In this document: piece after piece, positions 8,582 to 17,525 of the stretch
How the letters are laid out: every line of letters begins with the position of its first letter
Position numbering within the stretch: position 1 is the first letter of the stretch
NCBI GenBank assembly: GCA_020351025.1
Contig: CP070728.1
Span: 817,099-879,024 of the forward strand
Source: Planctomycetota bacterium
GTDB taxonomy: Bacteria; Planctomycetota; Phycisphaerae; Sedimentisphaerales; Anaerobacaceae
Length of the DNA stretch: 61,926 nt
Direction of reading: 5' to 3'
Program-made: the position numbers and the translations under genes
The notes under the pieces: generated by a model
Databases searched by the model: none
What the model saw: the letters and a program-made list of their open reading frames with translations, nothing else
What the model was told of the DNA's origin: nothing

Positions 8582-9346
8582 CTATTCATTTATCCTCTTT
8601 TTACGGTTTGCGAAGTAGCTTAGCAATATCCCCAACTCAAACAATAAATACAGCGGCAGTGCGAGGGTTATCTGAGAAATTACATCGGGCGGCGTAGCCA
8701 CAGCTGCCACAACAAAAACCCCGAGGAGAACAAATTTTCTCGACCTGCGCAGCACCTGGAGGGAAACCAAGCCGGTTCTATTTAAAAAGAGAATTGCAAC
8801 CGGAGTCTGAAAAGCGATGCCAAAAACGAGCATCAAAGTGGTTACAAAAGATATGTAGTTGCGAAAGGTAAAACTGGAGCTAACACCGAGGATTTTTTCA
8901 TTGAACTTTACAAGAAAACCAAGAGTAATCGGCGCTACTACAAAGATAAAAAACAAAGCGCCTGCAACAAATAACGCTGCTGAAAAAGGTGTGGCTAAGT
9001 GTACATATCGTTTTTCATTAGGATAAAGCCCGGCGGAGATAAACATCCATAACTGATAGAAGACCCATGGACAAGAGAGTATCAAGCCTGAAATCAGTGA
9101 TATTTTCATATAGCTGACAAAGCCGTCGGCAGGGGCAAGTGTTTGCAGACGTGCTTCTGGGCCCATCACATTGATATACGGTTTTTCTATAAAGGTTATT
9201 ATTTTTGAGCCAAAGAAAAGGCAAAAGATGGAACAGACCACCACACCAGCCAGCGCGAGGATAAGCCGCATGCGCAATTCCTCGAGATGGTCGCCCAGGC
9301 TCATAGTGGAATTAAAGAGGTCGTTTTTATTATCGTTCTCGCCCAT
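8582..9346 (-). CDS. tatC: Sec-independent protein translocase TatC
   Basis: 254 residues and six membrane helices. It contains the N-terminal 'HLEELRMRL' motif conserved in TatC, the 'CPWVFYQLWMFISAGLYPNEK' region and 'FGIAFQTPVAIL'. TatC binds twin-arginine signal peptides and forms the core of the Tat translocon in the cytoplasmic membrane. I prefer ATG 9346 over a TTG at 9358; neither has a clear ribosome site, so translation may be coupled to tatA, which ends 42 bases upstream. Several Tat-type precursors are encoded nearby (10688-12163, 13420-14418, 16201-20068), so this translocon probably serves them. Confidence 0.93.
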   Translation of the reverse strand: MGENDNKNDLFNSTMSLGDHLEELRMRLILALAGVVVCSIFCLFFGSKIITFIEKPYINVMGPEARLQTLAPADGFVSYMKISLISGLILSCPWVFYQLWMFISAGLYPNEKRYVHLATPFSAALFVAGALFFIFVVAPITLGFLVKFNEKILGVSSSFTFRNYISFVTTLMLVFGIAFQTPVAILFLNRTGLVSLQVLRRSRKFVLLGVFVVAAVATPPDVISQITLALPLYLLFELGILLSYFANRKKRINE

Positions 9347-9388
9347 TTCAAACGGCAAGGTGGAATTCGGAAAGCAATTTTAAGTAAG

Positions 9389-9655
9389 TTAATCGCCCGT
9401 GTCAGATTCGTCCAGACCAGCGGCGTCTTTGGCCTCGCTTACAATGTCATCTTTGACTTTTTTGACATCCTCTACCAGCTCATCCTTGGTTTCTTCTGCT
9501 TCGTGAATCCCTTTCTTGAATGCGGTTAAGCTTTTACCGATGCTGCGAGCGATTTCAGGCAGCCGTTTGCCAAATATCAACAGGGCAACGACAAGAATAA
9601 TTAACCATTCCCACCCACCAGGGATTCCGCCCCAGCCTAAGATATATTGAGTCAT
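9389..9655 (-). CDS. tatA: Tat translocase pore subunit TatA/TatB-like
   Basis: 88 residues. One N-terminal membrane helix is followed by the amphipathic-hinge motif 'FGKRLPEIARSIGKSL' and a charged helical tail, the standard TatA layout. The 'FGK/LPE' pattern fits TatA better than TatB, but single-component TatA/B proteins cannot be excluded. AAGGAG precedes the ATG by about 6 bases. It oligomerises to open the membrane for folded cofactor-bearing proteins recognised by TatC. It is first in the tatA-tatC pair behind a promoter at 9684-9713. Confidence 0.92.
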   Translation of the reverse strand: MTQYILGWGGIPGGWEWLIILVVALLIFGKRLPEIARSIGKSLTAFKKGIHEAEETKDELVEDVKKVKDDIVSEAKDAAGLDESDTGD

Positions 9656-9683
9656 TTTAATCTCCTTACTTAACTACTGGGGT

Positions 9684-9713
9684 ATTATAGCACGATCCAA
9701 GATACTCAGTCAA
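9684..9713 (-). promoter_or_regulatory. sigma70-type promoter for tatA-tatC
   Basis: TTGACT (9713-9708), 18-base spacer and perfect TATAAT (9689-9684) on the minus strand, 29 bases upstream of the tatA start codon. Confidence 0.7.
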
Positions 9714-9783
9714 TGAGTAATGATTCATTAAAATCGTATTTGCAGCACAAACTTAACATATACTCTGATTAAACCTTAACCAA

Positions 9784-10641
9784 TTACAAACCTACGTTTA
9801 TTTCAACAATCCTTATATGCCGGTCACGATCGGCGGCAGTTGCAAGTGTTTTACCATTTTTATCTACGGCCATGCTCTGCCCGCCATATACTTGACCTTT
9901 CCATGGTCCTTTTGTTATTTCACCAACAAGGTCGGTTGCAACCACGGCTGCTCTTGTTTTGTTAGCAGCGTTCTTAACGACCTTTTGCAGCTCTTTACCG
10001 TGGTCAGGCCATTTTTCCTCCGGTGCGGCCCATCCGTATGGTATCAATAGCAAGTCCGGTTTCAGAGCGGCCATTCTTTCTAATATTTCAGCATCAAAAG
10101 TGTCGGCACAAATCAACAGACCAATTCTACCAAATTTAGTCGCCACCACATTAACTTCTTTGCCGGGTGTATAGGGCGGAGTCATCAGTTCCGGCAATAT
10201 ATTTATCTTTCGGTGCTTAAAAAGAATCCGGCCTTTGTCGTCAATGAAAAGAACTGAGTCATGCAAGTTTGTGCCATTCTTTTCCGCCAGACCAACGCAA
10301 AGATAAGTTTCATACTTTTTAGCCAGTTCACAAAGACGCTGAGAATCTTTACCCGGGATTGGATACGCCCTTTCGTGCGCATCGGAGTTTACCCAACCCA
10401 AAATAACGGTTTCCGGGAAACAGATAATATCGGCTCCGTTGTCTTTTGCCTGGCGAATTGCATTTTCAATTCGGACAAAGTTTCCGGAACGGTCACCGTC
10501 AAGTGAAAATATCTGACACATAGCAACTTGTATACTACTCATTTCTGCTGAAACGCCCTTTGTAATCCAAAACAAGGGCAATAATGCCAAAAAAATGCCA
10601 TAAAAAACAGCTTTTATTGCTATATTTTTGTGCCAAACCAT
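9784..10641 (-). CDS. Exported carbon-nitrogen (nitrilase-fold) hydrolase
   Basis: 285 residues. The catalytic triad is visible as Glu in 'ICFPET', Lys in 'HRKINI' and Cys in 'LICADTF'. The family hydrolyses amides or nitriles through a cysteine thioester. Unusually for a cytoplasmic family, the protein begins with a hydrophobic helix and an Ala-rich cleavage-like site ('KGVSAEM'), suggesting export or membrane anchoring. I take ATG 10641; an in-frame TTG at 10662 is possible and neither has a good ribosome site. It lies between tatA and the Tat-exported amidohydrolase on the same strand. The substrate is unknown. Confidence 0.78.
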   Translation of the reverse strand: MVWHKNIAIKAVFYGIFLALLPLFWITKGVSAEMSSIQVAMCQIFSLDGDRSGNFVRIENAIRQAKDNGADIICFPETVILGWVNSDAHERAYPIPGKDSQRLCELAKKYETYLCVGLAEKNGTNLHDSVLFIDDKGRILFKHRKINILPELMTPPYTPGKEVNVVATKFGRIGLLICADTFDAEILERMAALKPDLLLIPYGWAAPEEKWPDHGKELQKVVKNAANKTRAAVVATDLVGEITKGPWKGQVYGGQSMAVDKNGKTLATAADRDRHIRIVEINVGL

Positions 10642-10687
10642 CTCAAAGCTAATTATTAACAATTTAGACTAAAAGTGCTGACTTTTA

Positions 10688-12163
10688 TCACGCCCGTTTT
10701 ACCTTCTTCAATATTTTTTCTTTTTCAGCAAGATTAAAAATACGTCGGGCATTTCCATGCATTATCGGGTCGGTTAGTTCCAATGCATCATTCAAACTCA
10801 ACCACTTCTCCTCAACCAATTCTGACAAAGCCAGGGCAATACCATGCCTGGCTATTAAAGCATGACCCAAAACCGGTTCGACCGGACTATAATCACCGCC
10901 GAAAGTCAAAATTTTATTGGCAGGAACCGCGACAAGGTACTTTTTTAAAAAGTCCTTGGCTGCAACAGGATTGATTATCCATGACCAGCACATATCCACG
11001 TAGGCATTCGGGTAATGCTTGGCGATTGAGATAAGCTCCTCGTAATATGGGTAGCAGATGTGCATAAAAACAAATCTTGTCTGCGGTGACATTCTACATA
11101 AGTCCGTTGCCGCTCCCGGATTATGGATGAGTCGAGACAAAGGCATTCTGGGTTTTTTATCGCCCCAAATTGCATAATAGCCTGTATGCAATTTTACAGG
11201 AAGATTATGTTCGGTAGCTTTATCAACTGCATACCAGAACAAGTGGTCCTCAAGTGCTTTTTGCTCTTTGGCGGTTAGGGATTGGCCGCTTAGTCTTTTA
11301 CTAAAAATCACATCTACTTTTTCTGATGGCACTTTCTCATAATCGATATTACGGTCGTACGCATTTTGCGATTTAACCGCAACGGCGTATTTGCCGTATT
11401 TATCAAACCACCAGTCTATGACCTTATGCCAGTCATTGAGGCAGGTGACCTTAATACCTGTGGGTTTGCTGTAATGCTCAAGATTCGGGCCTGCCAACAT
11501 ACCTACAATACCTATATCCTGCATAAGCAGTGTCGGCATATTAGATTCATGGAAACCATCGCCGCTGTTCACTTGGCAGGATTCTATTTTTGCCAAATCG
11601 CACAAAATGCGCTTATAAAAGCCCGGGCGGCGGACCTTTTCATATCCGGCCTGTACTTTGCCTATAGTTTCTGCGGTAAGCTCTTCAACGCCATATAATT
11701 CCTTCACCGAAATACGCACTGCCTGTCCGTATCCGGTATTCTTGATAAACGGCCAAACAGGTTCAAGGAAGGCCCATTTTTTCAAGGGGTCAACACCTGG
11801 AGAAAAAAAGTTCCTGTGGTCTTTTTCGGACATACCCGCCGAACGCATATCGGATTGTAAGTAACCTCTGAAAACTATAGTCCAATCATCGCTGTTGTTT
11901 CCGTAGCTGTAGAAGGCCGGAGAAAGCCGCTTGCTTTCATCCGGCAGATGTTCATGTGTATCAATAAACGGAGTTTGGAAAACCTTCTGAAATATTTTCT
12001 TTCGGATATTGCCCAAATGAGCAGTTAAGTCAGATTCCTGTAGAGTTTTTTCCTCACCAACGGCTGTTTTCGAACTCAGGAAAGCAAGAGCACCGGCTGC
12101 CCCTATGCCTTTGAGAGTGGACCTCCTTGAAATCAAAGTTTTGCTTTTTTTATTATTCTTCAT
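10688..12163 (-). CDS. Tat-exported amidohydrolase-family metal-dependent hydrolase
   Basis: 491 residues, start supported by GAGG 8 bases upstream. A twin-arginine signal opens the protein ('SRRSTLKGIGAAGALAF'). The TIM-barrel amidohydrolase features follow: 'FIDTHEH' (HxH metal ligands), 'FMHICYPYYEE', 'TFGGDYSP' (late aspartate) and the C-terminal 'HGNARRIFNL'. It resembles Amidohydro_2 proteins and, loosely, uronate isomerases. Folded export through Tat suggests a metal-loaded enzyme acting outside the cytoplasm. It is divergent to the redox operon starting at 12399, so shared control is possible. The reaction is not assignable. Confidence 0.78.
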   Translation of the reverse strand: MKNNKKSKTLISRRSTLKGIGAAGALAFLSSKTAVGEEKTLQESDLTAHLGNIRKKIFQKVFQTPFIDTHEHLPDESKRLSPAFYSYGNNSDDWTIVFRGYLQSDMRSAGMSEKDHRNFFSPGVDPLKKWAFLEPVWPFIKNTGYGQAVRISVKELYGVEELTAETIGKVQAGYEKVRRPGFYKRILCDLAKIESCQVNSGDGFHESNMPTLLMQDIGIVGMLAGPNLEHYSKPTGIKVTCLNDWHKVIDWWFDKYGKYAVAVKSQNAYDRNIDYEKVPSEKVDVIFSKRLSGQSLTAKEQKALEDHLFWYAVDKATEHNLPVKLHTGYYAIWGDKKPRMPLSRLIHNPGAATDLCRMSPQTRFVFMHICYPYYEELISIAKHYPNAYVDMCWSWIINPVAAKDFLKKYLVAVPANKILTFGGDYSPVEPVLGHALIARHGIALALSELVEEKWLSLNDALELTDPIMHGNARRIFNLAEKEKILKKVKRA

Positions 12164-12280
12164 TTACTATTCCTCTTTACGAAATTTCAAAGTCATCGAT
12201 AGTCATTAGTCTGCTTTTGTTGGACAGTCTTTATCAGAACCCGCTACAGTTGTTTACCGGGCTTGCTGCTAAAGGCGGTA

Positions 12281-12309
12281 TTGACAAAGCCAGCAACAAA
12301 AACTATAAT
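12281..12309 (+). promoter_or_regulatory. Perfect-consensus sigma70 promoter of the redox operon
   Basis: TTGACA (12281-12286), exactly 17 bases, TATAAT (12304-12309): both boxes and the spacing are ideal. It faces the DUF6599-DUF362-polyferredoxin-AKR genes. The expected leader is about 83 bases and includes the hairpin at 12341-12368. Confidence 0.82.
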
Positions 12310-12340
12310 CCGTCCGAGTTGTGAGGTCAAGTAAACGCCG

Positions 12341-12368
12341 TTAGAAATTTCACTTTCGGGATTTCTAA
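12341..12368 (+). promoter_or_regulatory. Hairpin in the leader of the redox operon
   Basis: TTAGAAAT (12341-12348) and ATTTCTAA (12361-12368) form a perfect 8-base-pair stem with a 12-base loop. An alternative stem pairs AAGGG (12367-12371) with CCCTT (12381-12385) just before the GGGAG ribosome site. The two overlap by two bases, so they could compete. No terminator T-tract follows. Confidence 0.35.
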
Positions 12369-12398
12369 GGGAATAGAAGGCCCTTATGGGAGTTAGCT

Positions 12399-13427
12399 AT
12401 GGCTTCGGCTGGGCGACGAGCAAAAGTTCTCGAATCTGCCATTAGCATCTGTCTGTTAGCACTTCTTTTTGTTACCGGGGTCGGAATATTCATAAAGCAA
12501 TACAATTCAGATATGAGCCGATTTGGTATCGGCACAGTCACTACAGTTCAACCACTGCAAGAACTTCAAGTAATTTCAGAAGAAAAACCAGACTTAAGCT
12601 CTTTTGTACCTGCAGAATTTGAAAGCCTGTCAGAAACTGAAGTCTACCAACCCGTAACTCTTTACGAAAAGATTAACGGCAAAGCTCCTCTTTATATCGA
12701 AGCCGGCTTTGAAGAATTGTCCACCAAGCGTTTCGTTGACAAGAACGACGAGAGCCTGTGGATGGAGCTTTTTGTTTATGATATGGGGAACGTCAGAAAC
12801 GCTTTTTCCGTTTACAGCATCCAAAGGAGAGCTGACGCGGATATTCTCTCGCTCTTCCATACATCTTTCGGTTACAGGACCAGCAACGCTTTATATTTTG
12901 TTCACAGCAATTACTACGTTGAGCTGGTCGGTTCCTCTGAATCAGACGAGCTCTTTAAGGCCCTGATAGAAGTTGCTCAGAAAATTCGGTCGGATTTACC
13001 CGTTGATGATAAAACCAGGATTGCCGAACTTGGTTTTTTCCCCACAGAGAACCTGGTTTTAGAAAGTATAAAGCTTTACCTGGCAAATGCCTTTGGATTC
13101 GAAGGCCTGACCGATACTTTTACTGCGAAATATAACATCGAGGGTGAAACTGTTACGGCATTTTTGAGCAAACGGTCCGAACCAAAAGATGCAAAAATGG
13201 TCGTTGAAAATTATTATAACTTTTTGATTGATAACGGCGGCGTGGTTAAGCAGGCGGTCAATAAAGTTTTTGAAGGCAAAGTTATGGATTTCTATGGCAC
13301 GACGGAAATTGTCTTTGCCGTGGGACAGTTTGTTGCCGGTGTCCACGAGGCGGAAAACCAGCAAGCTGCCGAGAAAGCGGCAGATATACTCACTAATAAG
13401 CTAAATAATGTCATGAGTAATGAGTGA
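12399..13427 (+). CDS. DUF6599 family membrane-anchored protein
   Basis: 342 residues. One N-terminal membrane helix ('AISICLLALLFVTGVGIFI') precedes an extracytoplasmic domain with 'PLYIEAGFEEL' and 'ELFVYDMGNVRNAFSVYS', which I recognise as the DUF6599 pattern. GGGAG lies 6 bases before the ATG. It opens the operon and overlaps the DUF362 gene by 8 bases, implying translational coupling. No cofactor motif is visible. The constant company of DUF362 and a polyferredoxin suggests an accessory subunit of an extracytoplasmic redox system; its function is not known. Confidence 0.7.
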   Translation: MASAGRRAKVLESAISICLLALLFVTGVGIFIKQYNSDMSRFGIGTVTTVQPLQELQVISEEKPDLSSFVPAEFESLSETEVYQPVTLYEKINGKAPLYIEAGFEELSTKRFVDKNDESLWMELFVYDMGNVRNAFSVYSIQRRADADILSLFHTSFGYRTSNALYFVHSNYYVELVGSSESDELFKALIEVAQKIRSDLPVDDKTRIAELGFFPTENLVLESIKLYLANAFGFEGLTDTFTAKYNIEGETVTAFLSKRSEPKDAKMVVENYYNFLIDNGGVVKQAVNKVFEGKVMDFYGTTEIVFAVGQFVAGVHEAENQQAAEKAADILTNKLNNVMSNE

Positions 13428-14418
13428 AGACAACGAGAAAAAATTAGACCGAAGGAAGTTTATCGCAAGGGCCGGTAAGGCGGCAATCTCACTCGCCGCT
13501 GCGGGTACAGTCGCGTATTTGGTTTACGACAGTAAAGGTCCCGGTCCGAGTACCGGAGTTGAAGAGATAGTGACGCTTCCGGACTTCACTGTATCCCCAC
13601 AAGCCGGGCAGACAATAAGCATTGTAAAAGGACCAGACAGGGTAAAAACAGTCGATAAGGCAATAGGACTTCTCGGCGGCATAGAAAGATTTGTCAAGCC
13701 CGGTGAAACAGTTGCAATAAAACCGAATGTAGCATTTGCGTCACCGCCGATGCTTGGTGCTACAGCCAATCCTGAACTGGTTGCTGAAGTTGTGAGGCTG
13801 TGCTACAGCAGAGGCGGAGCAAAAAAGGTTTATGTCACGGACAATCCAATCAACGACCCTGCAAGCTGCTTCAGGTTGAGCGGGATAGGTAAAGCGGCAA
13901 GCGAGGCTAATGCCGAAGTGGTAATGCCAAAGGATAACCTTTTCAAACATACAACCCTGTCGGGGGGCCGGCTGATTAAGGACTGGCCTATTTTCTATGA
14001 GCCATTCAAGAACATAGACAAATTGATTGGTATCGCTCCGGTTAAAGACCATCACCGCAGCGGTGCTTCGATGTCCATGAAAAACTGGTACGGGCTTTTA
14101 GGTGGGCGCCGCAATATTTTTCATCAGGATATAAATACAATTATTGCCGAACTGGCAATGATGGTCAGGCCGACATTGGTTATACTCGACGGCACTACCG
14201 TTATGATGACCAACGGGCCAACGGGCGGCTCGGCCTCAGATTTAAAACGTGCGAACACATTAATCGCAAGCTGCGACATGGTAGCGGCTGATTCTTACGG
14301 CTGCAGCCTCTTAGGGCTGGCAGTGGCAGATTTGCCATACCTTGCAAAAGCTGAAAAAGCCGGTGCTGGAACCACCAACTATGAGACACTTAAACCAAAA
14401 TTTGCTACCGTAAGCTAA
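13420..14418 (+). CDS. Tat-exported DUF362 domain protein
   Basis: 332 residues. The twin-arginine signal 'DRRKFIARAGKAAISLAAAG' is followed by the DUF362 domain, with 'VKPGETVAIKPNVAFASPP', 'VAPVKDHH'-like and 'MSMKNWYGLLGGRR' segments. DUF362 proteins often accompany or contain ferredoxin domains; no CxxC cluster is seen in this one, so electrons would have to be handled by the polyferredoxin encoded 11 bases downstream. The start ATG overlaps the previous gene's stop by 8 bases. The enzymatic role of DUF362 is unsettled. Confidence 0.78.
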   Translation: MSEDNEKKLDRRKFIARAGKAAISLAAAGTVAYLVYDSKGPGPSTGVEEIVTLPDFTVSPQAGQTISIVKGPDRVKTVDKAIGLLGGIERFVKPGETVAIKPNVAFASPPMLGATANPELVAEVVRLCYSRGGAKKVYVTDNPINDPASCFRLSGIGKAASEANAEVVMPKDNLFKHTTLSGGRLIKDWPIFYEPFKNIDKLIGIAPVKDHHRSGASMSMKNWYGLLGGRRNIFHQDINTIIAELAMMVRPTLVILDGTTVMMTNGPTGGSASDLKRANTLIASCDMVAADSYGCSLLGLAVADLPYLAKAEKAGAGTTNYETLKPKFATVS

Positions 14419-14429
14419 AAAGCGCAATT

Positions 14430-16175
14430 ATGAAAATTGTACAGACCAGGCGAACAAGTCAGATTTTCTTTTTCACCCTCTTTGTATGGTTCTGCATTGT
14501 CAGCACTGTAGGAGAAAAGTTTTGGCAAATAAGAGGATGGCCTATTAACTGGTTTTTGCAGCTCGACCCTCTGGTGGCAATCGGCACGATATTAACAACA
14601 AAAACGCTTTACCGTGCCCTTTTGTGGGCGCTGGTGACGGTTTGCCTGACAATAATATTGGGGCGGTTTTTCTGTAGCTGGGTTTGTCCTTTCGGTTCAC
14701 TGCACCACTTTGTAGGCTATTTGGGCAGCAGGGAAAAAACGACAGCACAAAAAATCCAGCTCAACAAATACCGAAAGGCTCAGTGTATAAAATACATTAT
14801 CCTCGTGTTTTTTCTCGCTATGGCTGCGTTTCCATCGATAGCGGTGACTTTGCAAACCGGCTTACTGGACCCGATACCACTGATAACCCGCTCTTTCAAC
14901 CTGGTATTATTGCCTATAGTTGATAGGACGGTCAACGTTGCTTCAGCAATGGGACGCTTCTACGAGAGGGCATGGCTGATACTGGCGATATTTTTCACAG
15001 CGGTCTTTTTAAATTTGCTTATCCCTCGATTCTATTGCAGATTTATCTGTCCGCTCGGTGCGTTGTTCGGTATTCTCGGCCGATTTGCAATCTGGCGAAT
15101 AGGCAAGAACAAAAGCGAATGTATTAATTGCAAACTATGCGAGAAGTACTGTGAAGGCGGCTGTGAGCCCAGTGGCAATATAAGGATAAGCGAATGTGTA
15201 CTTTGCTTTAATTGCCGGGACGATTGCAAAGATGAGATAATCAGTTACCAAACCCAGATATCATCGCCGGGCGAAATCACAGACCCAGATATATCCCGCA
15301 GGGCTTTTGTCCTTTCACTGGCCAGCGGGATACTTGCGGTGCCTGCGGTCAGGTTAGGCAACAAGCTGGGGGCAAACTGGTATCACAAAGCTATTCGGCC
15401 GCCGGGCGCTCTGGCGGAAGAAGAATTCTTAAGCAGGTGTCTCAAGTGCGGCCAATGTATGCGGGTATGTCCTACAAATGTCATCCAGCCTGGCGGCATC
15501 GATGGGGGTTTGGAAAACCTGTGGACGCCCGTATTAAACAATAGAATCGGTTCGAGCGGCTGTCAGTTAAACTGCACTGCCTGCGGGCAGGTATGTCCAA
15601 CCTCGGCTATCAGGCCAATTACACTGTCAGAAAAACTCGGCACCGGTGAGTTTGCAGAGGTTGGGCCAATCAGATTGGGCACTGCCTTTGTCGACCGCAA
15701 CCGATGTCTGCCCTGGGCAATGGACAAACCCTGCATAGTCTGTCAGGAAAACTGTCCCCTTAGTCCAAAGGCAATTTATACCGAGGAAATTTTCAACACT
15801 GTAAGAGAAGGTACTTTGACAGTGAAAAAAGCTACAGAGAAAAAGATAGAGACTGTTGAAGAAACACTTGTGCTAGGGAGGTTTTCTACTGGTGACTATT
15901 ATTGCACTAGCGAAGGCGGCGAAGGCTTAAAAATTGCAGCAAATACAAAAAATTTAATCGAACTGACACCCGACAAAAAAAACGGGAAAATACCTGCTGA
16001 GGGTAGTATAATTGAGGTTAAGGTCCGGCTGCAAAGACCTCTCATTGATATTGAAAAATGTATTGGCTGTGGAGTTTGCGAACATGAATGCCCCGTCAGC
16101 GGTAAAAAAGCTATAAGAGTCTCTGCAGAAGGTGAGACAAGAAACGCCGACAGCAGACTGTTACTTAAAAGTTAA
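14430..16175 (+). CDS. Membrane polyferredoxin, NapH-like plus NapG-like fusion
   Basis: 581 residues. The N-terminal half has membrane helices with two CxxxCP motifs ('FFCSWVCPFG', 'YCRFICPLGA'), as in NapH/CcoG-type quinol-to-periplasm electron carriers, then two cysteine-rich clusters ('CINCKLCEKYC', 'CVLCFNCRDDC'). At about residue 288 a twin-arginine-like hydrophobic segment ('SRRAFVLSLASG') begins a NapG-like half with further clusters: 'CLKCGQCMRVCP', 'CTACGQVCP', 'CIVCQENCP' and 'CIGCGVCEHECP'. It would draw electrons from the quinone pool and pass them along about eight iron-sulfur sites to extracytoplasmic partners, plausibly DUF362 and the reductases that follow. Confidence 0.82.
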   Translation: MKIVQTRRTSQIFFFTLFVWFCIVSTVGEKFWQIRGWPINWFLQLDPLVAIGTILTTKTLYRALLWALVTVCLTIILGRFFCSWVCPFGSLHHFVGYLGSREKTTAQKIQLNKYRKAQCIKYIILVFFLAMAAFPSIAVTLQTGLLDPIPLITRSFNLVLLPIVDRTVNVASAMGRFYERAWLILAIFFTAVFLNLLIPRFYCRFICPLGALFGILGRFAIWRIGKNKSECINCKLCEKYCEGGCEPSGNIRISECVLCFNCRDDCKDEIISYQTQISSPGEITDPDISRRAFVLSLASGILAVPAVRLGNKLGANWYHKAIRPPGALAEEEFLSRCLKCGQCMRVCPTNVIQPGGIDGGLENLWTPVLNNRIGSSGCQLNCTACGQVCPTSAIRPITLSEKLGTGEFAEVGPIRLGTAFVDRNRCLPWAMDKPCIVCQENCPLSPKAIYTEEIFNTVREGTLTVKKATEKKIETVEETLVLGRFSTGDYYCTSEGGEGLKIAANTKNLIELTPDKKNGKIPAEGSIIEVKVRLQRPLIDIEKCIGCGVCEHECPVSGKKAIRVSAEGETRNADSRLLLKS

Positions 16176-16200
16176 AGCATTTTATTTGGAGTTAAATGTG

Positions 16201-17481
16201 ATGAACGAAAAACAGAATAAAATCGATAGAAGAAATTTCCTGAAGACAGTGGGGGCTGCAGGGTTCGGTTCCATTCTTACTTCGGCACAAACTAAAGCAG
16301 GCCCAAACGAGCCAAATGCTATTGAACCTAATGAACCTGAAAAAGAACAAGAACCTAAAATGCCGCAGGTCCCAAGGCGGAAACTCGGCAAAACAGATAT
16401 TGAGGTCCCCTGCTTGGCTTTAGGGGCAACGTTCAACACTATTGAGAACCAAGTTGTACTAAGAAAAGCTCTTGAATGGGGCGTTACCTACTGGGACACA
16501 GCCGACACATACGCCGGAGGCAACAGCGAGGCTGGAATAGGTAAGTTCCTCGAGAAAAACCCACAGATGCGAGAGAAGATATTTATTGTCACCAAGGCGT
16601 TCGGCACAAAAACCATTGAAGAGACGGAAGTGCATCTTCATACGTCACTTAGAAAACTGCATACCAGATACGTTGATTTGTACCTGATTATGGACCGGGA
16701 AAAGGATGAGCATGGCTTATCCGACCCCGACCAGCTAACGAATGATAAAGGCAGATTAGAACGCTGGGTCAAATTTGCCAAGAGGCGGAAGATGATACGA
16801 TGTTTTGGTTTCAGTACGCACAAAAATATGGCCAAGTGTCTTACTGCCGCCAGCAAGCTATACTGGATTGATGCAATAATGACAAGCTACAGTTTCCGAT
16901 TGATGCAGGATGCTGAAATGCAGGATGCTGTTGCTGCATGCCAAGAAGCAGGTGTCGGCCTTATTGCTATGAAGACACAGGCCTTCGGTCAAAAAGTCGA
17001 AACAGATGAGGACAAAAAACTCCTTGAACATTTTCTCCAGCGCGGCTTTACCGAGGGTCAAGCAAAGATAAAGGCAGTATTGCAAGACAAGAGGATTAGC
17101 TCAGTATGCTCGAAGATGGACAACATCGGAACTTTAACTTCAAACGTTGCTGCTGTACTGGATAAAACCGAACTTACCCGGGAGGATTTGGATGTTTTCA
17201 AGAGATACGCAGCAGCGACATGCAGCGGTTATTGTGCCGGTTGCGCACACATCTGCGACCGAGCCCTGCCGGAGGCTCCATATGTCAGTGAGATTATGCG
17301 CTATTTGATGTACTACAACAGCTACGGGGAAAAAGACAGAGCAAGAGAACTCTTCGCCAAGATTCCAAGCCAGGTAAGAAACAATCTGCTCGGAACCGAC
17401 TACAGCGTTGCAGAGCTTCGCTGTCCGCAGCAGCTGCCGATAGGCAAACTTGTCGCCGAAGCAGTGAGCAAATTAGCATAA
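16201..17481 (+). CDS. Tat-exported aldo/keto reductase with C-terminal Cys cluster (copy 1)
   Basis: 426 residues from ATG 16201 (GGAG 9 bases upstream; a longer frame from 16132 would overlap the previous gene). Signal: 'DRRNFLKTVGAAGFGS'. The AKR barrel shows 'YWDTADTYAGGNSE' (Asp, Tyr) and 'FIVTKAFG' (Lys). The position of the usual catalytic His reads 'LYLIMD', so it is missing. The C-terminus has 'CSGYCAGCAHIC' (Cx3Cx2Cx3C), likely one [4Fe-4S] cluster, as in ferredoxin-fused AKRs. First of three tandem copies. It probably takes electrons from the polyferredoxin rather than NADPH; the substrate is unknown. Confidence 0.8.
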   Translation: MNEKQNKIDRRNFLKTVGAAGFGSILTSAQTKAGPNEPNAIEPNEPEKEQEPKMPQVPRRKLGKTDIEVPCLALGATFNTIENQVVLRKALEWGVTYWDTADTYAGGNSEAGIGKFLEKNPQMREKIFIVTKAFGTKTIEETEVHLHTSLRKLHTRYVDLYLIMDREKDEHGLSDPDQLTNDKGRLERWVKFAKRRKMIRCFGFSTHKNMAKCLTAASKLYWIDAIMTSYSFRLMQDAEMQDAVAACQEAGVGLIAMKTQAFGQKVETDEDKKLLEHFLQRGFTEGQAKIKAVLQDKRISSVCSKMDNIGTLTSNVAAVLDKTELTREDLDVFKRYAAATCSGYCAGCAHICDRALPEAPYVSEIMRYLMYYNSYGEKDRARELFAKIPSQVRNNLLGTDYSVAELRCPQQLPIGKLVAEAVSKLA

Positions 17482-17525
17482 CGAAAATTTATTTATTGAA
17501 CGTTAATCATTTGGGAGCTGGTGCG

